Source of the DNA: Candidatus Nitronereus thalassa | GTDB lineage: Bacteria > Nitrospirota > Nitrospiria > Nitrospirales > UBA8639 | NCBI RefSeq assembly: GCF_032191465.1 | Contig: NZ_JAQOUE010000001.1 | Span: 2,046,001 to 2,110,000, forward strand | DNA length: 64,000 bases | Reading direction: 5' to 3' | In this document: in pieces, positions 40,502 through 51,693 of the stretch | Numbering within the stretch: the stretch's first letter is position 1 | Layout of the letters: the number at the start of each line of letters is the position of its first letter | Notes under the pieces: model-generated | What the model was told of the DNA's origin: nothing | The model's database searches: none | The model's input: the letters and a program-made list of their open reading frames with translations, nothing else | Program-made: the position numbers and the translations under genes

Positions 40502-43353
40502 GAGACCGCCTCGACGCACCGCTCGCATAGCGTCGGATGTGCGGCTTGCGTTCCAACCGTTGGCCGATAATTCCAACACCGCTCGCATTTTTCGCCTCCT
40601 GCTTTTTCTACCAGGAGAAGGATACCTAGAGATTTATTTGGCTCTTTAAGCGCATCTGACCCCCAACCCTCATCCAACCTAATTTCCACCTGAGAAACAA
40701 TGAAAAGCTCCGGCAAATTTTTTTCATAGGAATGAAGAATATCGAACCGCCTTTTCTGCGGAACTGTTAAAATAACCTTGGCCTCCAAAGAAGAACCTAT
40801 GAGTTTGTCCCGTCGTCGCTGCTCAAGTATCCCTAAGACTAAAGACCGAACTTCCAATAACTCTTTCCAACGATTTTCCAAGATTTCCTGGTTCTCTAAA
40901 ATAATAGGCTCAGGAAATGTCGAAAGATGTACCGAGTCATACGCTGATGGGGATTTGTTTTTTTCTGGCAACACATCCCAGACATCTTCCGCGGTAAAAC
41001 TTAAAATTGGGGCCATGAGTCTGGCTAAACTCGTGACAATATGATGCAGGACCATCTGGGAACCGCGGCGCAGAGGTGAGTCTTTGCGAAAGGTGTAGAG
41101 ACGATCCTTTAGTATATCGAGGTACGTGGCGCTCATATCCACCGAACAAAAATAATCCAACTCGTGCACGATTTGGCGAAAATTGAATTCTTCATACCCT
41201 TTCCGCACGTTGTGATTGAGCTTGTTGAGTCGCATCAACGCCCACCGATCTAATTCCGGTAATTGTTCAATCGCGACTTGGTGGCTCGGATCGGACGGAA
41301 CGTAATCATAAATATTGCTCAACAGATACCGGCACGTGTTTCGAATCTTCCGATATTGCTCAGCCAATTGTTTCAAGATGGGCTCGGAGATCCGCAGGTC
41401 TTCCTGATAATCTTGCGCTGCCACCCACAGGCGAAGAATTTCCGCCCCGTATTGTTTGATGACATCTTGCGGGGCCACCACGTTGCCCGCGGACTTGGAC
41501 ATTTTTTTGCCTTGTCCATCCACCACAAACCCATGCGTGAGCACGGCACGGTACGGAGCCGACCCATCCGTGGTCACCGAAGACAACAAGGCGCTATGAA
41601 ACCATCCCCGATGTTGATCCGACCCTTCAAGATATAAACTTGCAGGCCACCATCCCTCCCCCTGCTTCTTGACCACGGCGGCATGGCTCACGCCGGACTC
41701 AAACCACACATCCAAAATATCTTGTTCCTTTTTGAACTCGCGGCCACCGCATTCAGAACAGGAAGTGCCCGAAGGAAGAAGTTCAGTCGCCGATCGTTCA
41801 AACCACACATCCGCGCCACGCTCACTTACGAGGTCGGCAATGTGCGCGATGATTTTCGGGTCCGCCACCGTGGCCGAACATTTGGTGCAGGTAAAACCTG
41901 GAATCGGCGTTCCCCAGATCCGTTGACGAGACAAACACCAATCCGGACGATTGGAAATCATGCCAAAAATACGATCGCGGCCTCGCTCCGGAATCCATTG
42001 CACGTGGTCGATTTCTTTCAACGCCCGCTCTCGCAATTGTCCTTTTTCCATGGACACGAACCATTGCTGCGTCGCGCGAAAGATCACTGGCTTCTTACAG
42101 CGCCAACAATGGGGATACGAGTGATCGAGTGTGCCCTGACCAAGAAGCATGCCGAGTTCTTGAAGCTTTTTGACAATCTCTGGATTGGCCTTCAACACAT
42201 GTTCGCCTTCAAAAGCCTGAAACTCATTTGTAAAACATCCTCGATCATCAACCGGGACCATGACTTGAAGGGGTTCGGTGAGAATCTGGCTTTGGGCTTT
42301 GGCATTATATTTCAGCGCGAGGATATAGTCTTCCATACCGTGGCCCGGGGCGATATGCACACAACCCGTGCCCTGCTCCAACGTCACGAAGTCTCCAAGC
42401 AAAATCGGCGAGAGCCCTTCGGTTAATGGACGCCCACACACCAGTCCTTCAAATCCATCTTTCCCTTTTTTCACGGCAAGAATTTTTGGTTCCGGCAACT
42501 CGCAGGCTTTGGCCATTGCATCGACTAACTTTTCCGCGATGACGAGGACTTCATCGTCAACCTGGACAAAGGCGTAGTCAATGTCTGGATGCAGAGCAAT
42601 CGCCTGATTCGCAGGTAAAGTCCAAGGTGTCGTGGTCCAGATCACCACTGAAACCTTTTCCACAGCATCCAGGCCAGCAATACCAAACTGTTTGTGTGGA
42701 TTCACTTGAAAGGGAAACTTCACGTAAATCGAAGGCGAGACGTGGTCTTCGTATTCGACCTCGGCTTCCGCCAACGCGGTTTGGTCTTGGGTGCACCACA
42801 ACACTGGCTTGAGACCTTTGTACACGCCACCCTTTTCCACGAACTTTCCAAACTCGCGCACAATGGTCGCTTCATACTCGTGGTTCATCGTGAGGTAGGG
42901 ATGCGCCCAATCCCCCAACACGCCTAGCCGCTGAAATTCATCCCGCTGAATGGAGTAGAATTTTTCCGCATATTCCCGGCACAACTGTCGAAGCTGCGTG
43001 GAGGTGAGTTCCTTCTTCTTGGCCCCAAGCTGTTTCGTCACCTGATGCTCGATAGGGAGGCCATGGCAATCCCACCCTGGAATATATGGGGCTCGAAAGC
43101 CTTCCATGGTTCGGGACTTCACAATGATATCTTTGAGGATTTTGTTCAGCGCATGGCCGATGTGAATGTGCCCATTGGCATATGGCGGACCATCGTGAAG
43201 GATGTACAACGGTTTGTCCGCGCGCGATTCCTGTATTTGTTGATACAACTGTTGCTCGGCCCATCGCGCGAGAAACTCCGGTTCGCGTTGAGGCAAATTT
43301 CCCTTCATCGGGAAATCGGTTTTTGGCAAATTGAGGGTTGCTTTATAATCCAT
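40498..43353 (-). CDS. ileS: Isoleucyl-tRNA synthetase
   Basis: 951 residues, full length. The HIGH motif lies in YANGHIHIGHALNK and the KMSKS loop in GKKMSKSAGNV; the editing-domain block WTTTPWTLPANQAIALHPD is intact. The C-terminus ends with a zinc finger of bacterial type (CERCWNYRP, LCERCVEAVS). It charges tRNA-Ile. It is coupled to lspA through the overlapping stop/start. The start codon at 43353 is followed by the usual DYKATLNLPKTDFPMKGNLP. Confidence 0.97.
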   Translation of the reverse strand: MDYKATLNLPKTDFPMKGNLPQREPEFLARWAEQQLYQQIQESRADKPLYILHDGPPYANGHIHIGHALNKILKDIIVKSRTMEGFRAPYIPGWDCHGLPIEHQVTKQLGAKKKELTSTQLRQLCREYAEKFYSIQRDEFQRLGVLGDWAHPYLTMNHEYEATIVREFGKFVEKGGVYKGLKPVLWCTQDQTALAEAEVEYEDHVSPSIYVKFPFQVNPHKQFGIAGLDAVEKVSVVIWTTTPWTLPANQAIALHPDIDYAFVQVDDEVLVIAEKLVDAMAKACELPEPKILAVKKGKDGFEGLVCGRPLTEGLSPILLGDFVTLEQGTGCVHIAPGHGMEDYILALKYNAKAQSQILTEPLQVMVPVDDRGCFTNEFQAFEGEHVLKANPEIVKKLQELGMLLGQGTLDHSYPHCWRCKKPVIFRATQQWFVSMEKGQLRERALKEIDHVQWIPERGRDRIFGMISNRPDWCLSRQRIWGTPIPGFTCTKCSATVADPKIIAHIADLVSERGADVWFERSATELLPSGTSCSECGGREFKKEQDILDVWFESGVSHAAVVKKQGEGWWPASLYLEGSDQHRGWFHSALLSSVTTDGSAPYRAVLTHGFVVDGQGKKMSKSAGNVVAPQDVIKQYGAEILRLWVAAQDYQEDLRISEPILKQLAEQYRKIRNTCRYLLSNIYDYVPSDPSHQVAIEQLPELDRWALMRLNKLNHNVRKGYEEFNFRQIVHELDYFCSVDMSATYLDILKDRLYTFRKDSPLRRGSQMVLHHIVTSLARLMAPILSFTAEDVWDVLPEKNKSPSAYDSVHLSTFPEPIILENQEILENRWKELLEVRSLVLGILEQRRRDKLIGSSLEAKVILTVPQKRRFDILHSYEKNLPELFIVSQVEIRLDEGWGSDALKEPNKSLGILLLVEKAGGEKCERCWNYRPTVGTQAAHPTLCERCVEAVS

Positions 43354-43417
43354 GGTTAACTCAGTCAGGATACGAACAAAGGTGGGAACTAAATGCGATG
43401 AGATGGCTTCATAGTGT

Positions 43418-44521
43418 TTAGCTGACCGCCATCATGCGATCCAGTGCCAACTTGGCGAGGACTTTTTCATCTTCTGGAACGGAAATTTGGTTCACCACGA
43501 TGCCTTGCGCCAGATTCTCCATGCACCAGCACAAATGCGCCCCATCAATTCTATACATGGTGGCACATCGGCATACGGTGGGGGATAGGAAAAAGACCTG
43601 CTTATCGATCTCTTCGTTTTTGAGCCGATTCACAAGATTCAACTCCGTGCCTACGACCCAGGACGTTCCAGGTTCTGCCTGTTTCACCGTTCGAATAATA
43701 AACTCGGTCGACCCTACAAGATCGGCCTGATTGACCACATTTTCATGACATTCCGGGTGCACAATGACTTTGATCCCTGGATAGGTCTTCTTAAAATATG
43801 CCACATGCTCAGGCTGAAACATTTGGTGTACACTGCAATGGCCTTTCCATAAAATCAGTCGAGCCTTCCGAATCGCGTCCTTCGTATTGCCGCCATAGGG
43901 CATAAAGGGATCCCACACAATCATCTCTTCCCGTGGCATGCCCATCTTATTGGCCACATTCCGCCCGAGGTGCTCATCAGGAAAAAAGAGAATCTTTTCC
44001 CTTCGGGCCCAGCACCATTCCATGACGGCCTTAGCATTGGAGGAAGTACAGGTAATGCCACCATGCTCGCCACAAAATGCCTTGAGCACGGCGGCCGAAT
44101 TGACATAGACCGCCGGCATCACCTCATTTTCAACATCAAGCACCCGCCCTAATTCTTCCCAGCATTGATCCACCTGTTCGATCGCCGCCATATCGGCCAT
44201 GGAACAACCTGCCGCCATATCCGGCAAAATGACCGTTTGCTTGGTACGGCTTAAAATATCCGCAGTTTCCGCCATAAAATGCACTCCGCAAAATACGACG
44301 TAGGGATGCTGAGAGCGTTCTGCCGCTAATTTTGACAACAACAGGGAGTCGCCCCGAAGATCAGCATGGACGATGACCTCATCCCGCTGATAATTATGCC
44401 CCAGCATCAGCACCTGATCGCCCAACGCCTTCTTGGCTGCAACCGTGCGCTCAAACAATTCCTCTGGGGAAAGGTCTTGATAGTCAGAAACGGGAAGCTC
44501 AATCGCTTGAACTACATTCAC
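43418..44521 (-). CDS. nadA: Quinolinate synthase
   Basis: 367 residues from GTG 44521, preceded by a moderate AAGGGTG site; the open frame reaches 44578 but lacks family similarity there. Typical blocks: LMLGHNYQRDEVIVHADLRG, VVFCGVHFMAETADIL, ILPDMAAGCSMADM, GGITCTSSNA, and the C-terminal cysteine-rich CRCATMYRIDGAHLCWCMEN. Three of these cysteines bind the 4Fe-4S cluster. It condenses iminoaspartate with dihydroxyacetone phosphate to make quinolinate for NAD synthesis. No nadB or nadC is seen next to it. It faces the thiC riboswitch region divergently. Confidence 0.95.
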   Translation of the reverse strand: MNVVQAIELPVSDYQDLSPEELFERTVAAKKALGDQVLMLGHNYQRDEVIVHADLRGDSLLLSKLAAERSQHPYVVFCGVHFMAETADILSRTKQTVILPDMAAGCSMADMAAIEQVDQCWEELGRVLDVENEVMPAVYVNSAAVLKAFCGEHGGITCTSSNAKAVMEWCWARREKILFFPDEHLGRNVANKMGMPREEMIVWDPFMPYGGNTKDAIRKARLILWKGHCSVHQMFQPEHVAYFKKTYPGIKVIVHPECHENVVNQADLVGSTEFIIRTVKQAEPGTSWVVGTELNLVNRLKNEEIDKQVFFLSPTVCRCATMYRIDGAHLCWCMENLAQGIVVNQISVPEDEKVLAKLALDRMMAVS

Positions 44522-44825
44522 AAAGCACCCTTTCGTGAACCATTTTATTGTGAGTGGGAGACCGGAGGTGCCGGACACCCATCAACCTGTACCACCCCCC
44601 GAACGGTCGAGGGAATCAAAAGATAAAGTTTCTAATTGTAGCAAATTTCTTCATATTTCCAAAGCCATAGGATGCATGATCGGGTTTTAGGGGCACAAGT
44701 CTTAATCCCCCACCTTGTCCATCAGTGATTCTAAGGCGTATAGTTTCCTCATAACCACAGTATTTCCTTACAAGGCTTCAGATTGACAGGGACCTAGGCA
44801 ACGAGTACCATTTGAGCGTGAAAGA

Positions 44826-44916
44826 ATAGCTAGGGGAGCCGCACGGCTGAGAGTCTTTGGGAAAAAAGACAACCCTTACCACCTGATCTGGTTAGTACCA
44901 GCGTAGGGAAGCGGTG
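44826..44916 (+). promoter_or_regulatory. TPP riboswitch aptamer
   Basis: The conserved thi-box blocks are all present and in order: CTAGGGGAGCC (from 44830), GGCTGAGA (44845-44852), ACCCTTACCACCTGATCTGG (ending 44891) and GTTAGTACCAGCGTAGGGAA. Binding of thiamine pyrophosphate should favour the terminator at 44939 and reduce expression of thiC and the genes after it. Confidence 0.95.
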
Positions 44917-44938
44917 TTGAATAGAGAAGTCTTCTACC

Positions 44939-44968
44939 AAGCCGCTCCCTCCAGGGCGGCTTTTTTTT
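44939..44968 (+). terminator. Riboswitch-controlled terminator in the thiC leader
   Basis: AAGCCGC (44939-44945) pairs with GCGGCTT (44956-44962), extended inward by two pairs including one T-G wobble, and is followed by eight T. It lies 22 bases after the TPP aptamer and 70 bases before thiC, making transcription attenuation the probable mechanism. Confidence 0.88.
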
Positions 44969-45019
44969 GGCCATGTTGACCTCACCTTTATATCTGGCAG
45001 GGCCGTGTTGCCTGCTTGA

Positions 45020-46960
<1,941 letters not shown>

Positions 46961-46969
46961 AGGGACATG

Positions 46970-47770
46970 ATGGACAATCTCAATCCAGCGCCGCTTCGTG
47001 AACGAGACGTCACTCGTCAGATTGCGCGCGAATTTTATAAAGAATTTGACTCACTGATTGAAAGCGATGTGATTATTGTTGGCGGTGGACCGTCGGGCCT
47101 TTTATGCGCCCATGATCTAGCCGCCAAGGGCATTCGCACGCTCTTGATCGAACAAAGCCTCGCCCTCGGTGGAGGATTTTGGTCTGGCGGTTATTTGATG
47201 AACAAAGCCACCTTATGCGAACCCGCCAATGAAATATTAGAAAGCATGGGTGTCCCGTGCAAACCCATTAAGGAATGCGCAGGAATGACTATCGTTGATC
47301 CACCCCATGCCACGGCCCGGTTGATTGCTTCGGCTTATGAAGCGGGCGCTAAGATCATGAACCTTACCATGGTCGTCGACTTGATTCTGCGAGGCGAAGG
47401 CGTACTTGAAGGAGTCGTGGTCAATAACTCCACGGCTGAATGGGTCGGTCATGACCGGATTCATGTTGACCCCATTGCCTTGGAATCTAAAATCGTGGTG
47501 GATGCCACAGGCCATGATGCCATCATCGTTGAACTACTGAATAAGCGGGGACTCTATCAGTCAGTTCCCGGAAATGGAGGCATGTGGGTTGCACGTTCGG
47601 AGGCGATGGTTGTAGAAAATACACGAGAGGTTTTCCCCAATTGTTTTGTTACGGGGCTCGCAGTTGCCGCCGTCGATGGTTCTCCACGCATGGGACCTGC
47701 GTTTGGATCCATGCTCTTATCCGGTCGACGTGCTGCCGAATTGGTCTATCGGAAATTGAAAGGGGAATAA
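46970..47770 (+). CDS. thi4: Thi4-type thiazole synthase (sulfide-dependent adenosine thiazole synthase)
   Basis: 266 residues. The second of two tandem ATG codons (46967/46970) gives better spacing from AGGG. The N-terminal dinucleotide fold reads IIVGGGPSGLLCAHDLA, followed by GGGFWSGGYLMNK, and the block HVDPIALESKIVVDATGHDA. In yeast Thi4 a cysteine two to three residues before DP donates its sulfur once; here the position holds histidine, as in archaeal enzymes that use free sulfide catalytically. It makes the thiazole half of thiamine from NAD and glycine, complementing ThiC. C-terminal NAD/Gly-site block: GMWVARSEAMVV and MGPAFGSMLLSG. Confidence 0.9.
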   Translation: MDNLNPAPLRERDVTRQIAREFYKEFDSLIESDVIIVGGGPSGLLCAHDLAAKGIRTLLIEQSLALGGGFWSGGYLMNKATLCEPANEILESMGVPCKPIKECAGMTIVDPPHATARLIASAYEAGAKIMNLTMVVDLILRGEGVLEGVVVNNSTAEWVGHDRIHVDPIALESKIVVDATGHDAIIVELLNKRGLYQSVPGNGGMWVARSEAMVVENTREVFPNCFVTGLAVAAVDGSPRMGPAFGSMLLSGRRAAELVYRKLKGE

Positions 47771-47800
47771 GCACTACCCTCATTAGTCTTCAGAGGAATA

Positions 47801-48316
47801 ATGAATATCCAAGATTTTGTTCAACAGGGGGAAGGACTCCAAGAAGATAAAATGACCGCATGGGATTTATTCCAGCAAGCCTATGATCATCAGATGAAAG
47901 GGAAGCTGGATGAGGCAATCAAGTTATATCAACGGTCCATCGACACCTTCCCCACAGCAGAGGCGCATACGTTTCTAGGGTGGACCTATAGTTTCATGGG
48001 GCAACTTCATGAAGCCATAGAGGAATGTCATCGCGCCATTGCCACAGATCCGGACTTCGGCAATCCCTATAATGATATTGGCGCCTACCTCATTGAACTG
48101 GATCAACTTGACGAAGCCATCCCCTGGTTGGAAAAGGCTACTAAAGCCAAACGCTATGAAAGCCCGGCCTTCCCGCATATGAACCTCGGCCGAATCTACG
48201 AAAAACAAGGAGACTGGGATCACGCGATTGACTGCTATAAAACGGCCGTCACTTTGAATCCCAAGTATGAATCAGCCAAGCGGGCGATGATGCGGCTCAT
48301 TACATTGATGAACTGA
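47801..48316 (+). CDS. TPR-repeat protein
   Basis: 171 residues with AGAGGA before the ATG. After about 20 residues there are four tetratricopeptide units: FQQAYDHQMKGKLDEAIKLY, AHTFLGWTYSFMGQLHEAIE, NPYNDIGAYLIELDQLDEAI and AFPHMNLGRIYEKQGDWDHA. There is no signal peptide, so it is cytoplasmic and a protein-binding scaffold. It lies 30 bases after thi4 in the riboswitch-led cluster; a direct thiamine role is not implied by sequence. Confidence 0.85.
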   Translation: MNIQDFVQQGEGLQEDKMTAWDLFQQAYDHQMKGKLDEAIKLYQRSIDTFPTAEAHTFLGWTYSFMGQLHEAIEECHRAIATDPDFGNPYNDIGAYLIELDQLDEAIPWLEKATKAKRYESPAFPHMNLGRIYEKQGDWDHAIDCYKTAVTLNPKYESAKRAMMRLITLMN

Positions 48317-48362
48317 ACTCCCGCGATATCCACCATTTTTTCCCAAACAGGACTCATGACAT

Positions 48363-48746
48363 ATGGATTCTCCCAAAACCGTTCTCGTGGCCGTGAGTGA
48401 TGTATTTTTTTATACAAAAATTCGCGATGCCTTTAAACCAGCTGGCTTTACCCTGCAACGCATAAAATCAGAGACAGATGTCGAAGCAAAAGCCATAGAG
48501 CTTCATCCTGTCGCAATCGTGTTGGATATGAATGATCCGAGACTCAACGGCAAGCAAGCCTTACAAACACTAAAAGGGCACCCAGAGCTCAAACATATTC
48601 CGGTGCTAGCATTTGCCAATCACGAAGAAGTGGATACTTGGCGGGCGGCAAAAGAATTGGGAATCGACAAGATCGTCTCACGGAACGAATTTTCTTCCCG
48701 AACCTTGGCGCTTCTCGAAGAAGTCACCAAGCAAGTGTCGTCATGA
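48363..48746 (+). CDS. Degenerate response-regulator receiver domain protein
   Basis: 127 residues forming a stand-alone CheY-like fold. The phospho-acceptor aspartate is probably in AIVLDMNDPRLNG. The acidic pair at the N-terminus is reduced to one aspartate (VAVSDVFF), the switch Thr/Ser region reads LAFANHEE, and the lysine before the last helix is Arg or Asn (VSRNEF). Phosphorylation is therefore doubtful, and a pseudo-receiver binding role is likely. Its stop overlaps the next start (ATGA), coupling it to the YgfZ-like gene. Confidence 0.72.
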   Translation: MDSPKTVLVAVSDVFFYTKIRDAFKPAGFTLQRIKSETDVEAKAIELHPVAIVLDMNDPRLNGKQALQTLKGHPELKHIPVLAFANHEEVDTWRAAKELGIDKIVSRNEFSSRTLALLEEVTKQVSS

Positions 48747-49840
48747 AGCACTCACCCCTCCATTCACAGCATCAATCGTTAGGGGCCCAGATTGAACCCG
48801 TTGGGGAATGGGAAATGTCGGCCCATTACGGAAACCCCATCGCAGAACACCTCGCGGTACGAAAAGACGTGGGTCTGGCTGACCTTTCCCATCGGGGCTT
48901 ACTCCAAGTCACAGGGAACGATCGAGTTTCCTGGCTCCAAAGCATCATCAGCAACGACATTCTTCCCTTACAGACTGGGCAATGGCTCTATTCTAGCTTT
49001 ATGTCCCATAAGGGAAAGATATTGAGTTATTTCCGCGTATACTGTCTTGAAGAATTTCTCTTGGTGGAAGACACAGGAGAAGTCGGGGATACTACGTTTC
49101 AAACCTTCAGAAAGTTTTTGCTGTATGGCACCAAAGCCAAAATGAAAAGTTGTAGCGAAACGTGGGGCCTATTGTTAGTGAGTGGCCCCAAAGCGCCTCA
49201 GTTGATTAGCCGTGCATTTGGCATAGACGCCTCAAACCTCAAGATCCACTCTTTTCTCAAACATGACTTTAATGGCCAACAACTGCTTATCGCCAAAACA
49301 GAAGAAACTGGCGAACACGATTTCGAATTATTTGCTCCCTTCGATGTCCTCCCTGCCGTATGGGAACAAGTCTGGGCTTCTGGGACACCTCTCGGCCTTC
49401 ACGCCTTTGGCACTCAGACAAGAGAAACCCTCCGCATCGAAGCAGGCATTCCCAAACTTGGACCGGATTTGAATGAACAGATTGTTCCACCTGAAGCCAA
49501 CTTGGAAGGCAAGGCCTTTAGCTTGACCAAAGGTTGCTATCCCGGGCAAGAAGTCGTAGCCCGCATGGACACCTATGGTTCCGTGAAGCGGCGGCTGGTC
49601 GGATTAGTCATTGAAACTCCCGTGAATCAAGTTCCCTCTCCTGGAACAAAAATTTACAAAGGAGATCGTGAAGTCGGCTGGATCAGCAGCGCCACATATT
49701 CTCCTTCCCTTCAAAAAACCATTGCCTTGGCTTTCCCATTACGGGATTTCACCATTCCCAAAACGGAATTATCCATCGCCCATGATCAACACCATTATCC
49801 AGCCTTCGTTCAGCCACTTCCCTTTTATCCAGCTCGCTAA
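48743..49840 (+). CDS. ygfZ: YgfZ/GcvT-like folate-binding protein, Fe-S cluster assembly factor
   Basis: 365 residues from ATG 48743, overlapping the previous stop; the open frame starts earlier but inside the receiver gene. The YgfZ signature KGCYPGQEVVARMDTYGSVK is intact, with the catalytic-type cysteine. The GcvT-like N-terminal block LAVRKDVGLADLSHRGLLQV is also present. YgfZ helps maintain some Fe-S enzymes using tetrahydrofolate. ThiC carries a 4Fe-4S cluster, so its place at the end of the thiamine operon makes biological sense. Confidence 0.88.
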   Translation: MKHSPLHSQHQSLGAQIEPVGEWEMSAHYGNPIAEHLAVRKDVGLADLSHRGLLQVTGNDRVSWLQSIISNDILPLQTGQWLYSSFMSHKGKILSYFRVYCLEEFLLVEDTGEVGDTTFQTFRKFLLYGTKAKMKSCSETWGLLLVSGPKAPQLISRAFGIDASNLKIHSFLKHDFNGQQLLIAKTEETGEHDFELFAPFDVLPAVWEQVWASGTPLGLHAFGTQTRETLRIEAGIPKLGPDLNEQIVPPEANLEGKAFSLTKGCYPGQEVVARMDTYGSVKRRLVGLVIETPVNQVPSPGTKIYKGDREVGWISSATYSPSLQKTIALAFPLRDFTIPKTELSIAHDQHHYPAFVQPLPFYPAR

Positions 49841-49876
49841 ATTTCGAACTTTTTTTCTTTAGCAGTAAGCAAAAAA

Positions 49877-49908
49877 AAATCCCCTCCTGAGTTTCCAGGA
49901 GGGGATTT
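49877..49908. terminator. Bidirectional terminator between ygfZ and a convergent gene
   Basis: AAATCCCCTCCTG (49877-49889) pairs perfectly with CAGGAGGGGATTT (49896-49908), loop of 6, flanked by an A run on the left and a T run on the right, so it works in both directions. It closes the TPP-controlled operon. Confidence 0.9.
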
Positions 49909-49936
49909 TTTTGACCGCTTCTCAGACCAAAGCTAA

Positions 49937-50437
49937 TTATTCTGGGTGACGCGCCGCCGAGATAGCCCCAACGATTTCCAGCAAAGCGCCTTCTCGTTCT
50001 GGATCGTCTAATGACACCAGAAGATGCGATTCTTCTCCATGCGTGATTGTTAGAGAAACAAACGGCTTTTCTTGGGCTTTTAATTTATCCCCACTCACCC
50101 CTACACCACCTTCATCTTTCCAGACACCATACTGGATTTGGATTTTCTCCAAGTCCTTGAGGGAAAAAATGTCGTATCGAAAATAATCATCACCAATCAC
50201 CATATCGAAGGCGACATTTCCCGAAGTCAGGGCCACCGCATTAAACCGTCCCTGATCTTCATATCCATGCGGAAGACCAGCATTTATGTAGAGATGGGCG
50301 ACCTTTCGTCCACCAAGGGCCAAATTTACTTTTTTCTTCATGGCCTGATAGTCAATTTGTAATGGCCGCTCATCCTCGTCTGTGGAAGCCAGCGCGGCAG
50401 CCTGTAATTTTTCGAACACTTCATCGGCTGTTAACAT
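49937..50437 (-). CDS. Conserved-looking cytoplasmic protein of unknown function
   Basis: 166 residues from ATG 50437, which has an AAAGGAG site at good spacing; the frame opens further upstream at 50479. The protein starts MLTADEVFEKLQAAALAS, is acidic, and alternates short beta-like segments (GNVAFDMVIGDDYFRYDIFS) with no signal peptide, membrane span or cysteine motif. I recognise no family. It ends at the shared bidirectional terminator. Confidence 0.6.
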   Translation of the reverse strand: MLTADEVFEKLQAAALASTDEDERPLQIDYQAMKKKVNLALGGRKVAHLYINAGLPHGYEDQGRFNAVALTSGNVAFDMVIGDDYFRYDIFSLKDLEKIQIQYGVWKDEGGVGVSGDKLKAQEKPFVSLTITHGEESHLLVSLDDPEREGALLEIVGAISAARHPE

Positions 50438-50719
50438 GCAAACTGCTCCTTTCCCAATCTTTAACTTTTCTGGACTCACTCAACTCGCTGAGTACGATAG
50501 CGGGTCGCCAAGCGGAAACGCAAGTATCCAGATTCCGTTAAACCTAAGCCCTCCACAACGGTCATCTTGGGTATTCGTATGAATATTGGACTCTATAAAT
50601 AAGGAAAAATTTTCAAACGGGCACCATAGCCAACCGTGCCTCAACGCGTAATTTGCAAACACTGTAGACGGTTCGGCATACTGGAATTTGGTAGATATTA
50701 TTATTGAGGGAGTCGATCC

Positions 50720-50932
50720 ATGAGTGACCAGCTTTGTATGATTGATGGTTGCACCAATCGAGCCTATGCCCCCTCGGGTACAGGGCAATTGTGCAAAGAC
50801 CACTTTACCAACTTCGTCCGATGGCGACGAAAAAAAGGCGGGATGGGAATGTTCCGGAAGTATAACAGCATGACCATGGAAGAACGGGATAACATTGTTC
50901 TGGAATGGGGCAAAACCCTATCGGTCGGATAA
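50720..50932 (+). CDS. Small cysteine-containing (zinc-finger-like) protein
   Basis: 70 residues, with GAGGGAG upstream of the ATG. C6, C11, C25 and H28 (LCMIDGCTNRAY, QLCKDHF) could bind a metal in a CxxxxC...CxxH pattern, followed by basic WRRKKGG. This looks like a small nucleic-acid-binding protein, but I cannot name the family. It is a lone gene between two minus-strand genes. Confidence 0.6.
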   Translation: MSDQLCMIDGCTNRAYAPSGTGQLCKDHFTNFVRWRRKKGGMGMFRKYNSMTMEERDNIVLEWGKTLSVG

Positions 50933-50971
50933 ATCAACTCTGGAGGGGAATGGCCCTCGTCTTCACCAGCA

Positions 50972-51364
50972 TTACTCCATCAACGGCGAGCCATGGTGAT
51001 GGATCATCTTCCAGCCTTCGTCAAACCGTTCGAATAAATTTGTCGCCACCACCCGACTATTTTGCGTATCGTCTCCATGGCGGCTCGTGATATTTTCAGT
51101 ACAAATCACCCAAGCTAAATCCCCCGCCACTTGGACCTGAAGCTCCGTGAGTGAGAATGCCATCGAAAACACATTATTAAAGATCACCACCCAAGAATCT
51201 CGAACTAGCGGCCATCCCACGCGAATACTCCAACCCGGATGAATACAGGTCACGTATTCCTGATGCGCCCAAATTCCATCCATTTTCATAATATCCAAAC
51301 ATTCAAACGCTCCATAGAAATCTTCATTGGCGCGCGTGACTTCTTCAATCCGCTCTTTCAACAT
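50972..51364 (-). CDS. NTF2-like (SnoaL/DUF4440-type) protein
   Basis: 130 residues, full length for the family. The sequence begins with a helix leading into NEDFYGAFECLDIMKMDGIW, then HPGWSIRVGW, and ends with strands including WVICTENITSR and VATNLFERFDEGWKMIHHHGS. These are the cone-shaped NTF2 fold landmarks seen in small stress- or metabolite-associated proteins. No catalytic residues can be assigned with confidence. It stands alone on the minus strand. Confidence 0.8.
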   Translation of the reverse strand: MLKERIEEVTRANEDFYGAFECLDIMKMDGIWAHQEYVTCIHPGWSIRVGWPLVRDSWVVIFNNVFSMAFSLTELQVQVAGDLAWVICTENITSRHGDDTQNSRVVATNLFERFDEGWKMIHHHGSPLME

Positions 51365-51693
51365 TAATCGATATCCTTTCTACAAACACCTTATCGTCGA
51401 ATCGATGGGGATAGACTCAACCTTTTCTTCTTAGATCATCATCCCATCCTGGTTTCCTTTGGGCAACCCCTGGAGCCATGTTGCTGGTTGCTCGTCGCTA
51501 GTGGCTGGTGACAAATAAAAAGGGGCCCAATACTTATCGCAGTTTAAAGTTTCATTTATTCTCGCAAAATTGTCCTGGGCTTGGTAAATGAGTAGCTGCG
51601 GAATCTAATTCCTCCCCTCCTTTTGTTTCGCAGATCAGTAGGAAGACCGGGGGAGGGCACGATAAGATCTTTTAGCTACCAAAGGGAATACGC
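51365..51693. other. Gene-free stretch, possible degraded REP-like element
   Basis: 329 bases without a supportable gene. CCTCCCCTCCTT near 51611 and GGGGGAGGGC near 51648 look like the two ends of an element similar to that at 10286 but interrupted and diverged. No terminator for the transporter gene is clear. Confidence 0.35.

Noticed and set aside
50480-50803. 107-codon minus-strand frame opposite the small zinc-finger-like gene
   Set aside because: It overlaps the better supported plus-strand gene at 50720 and lacks coding character and a ribosome site.
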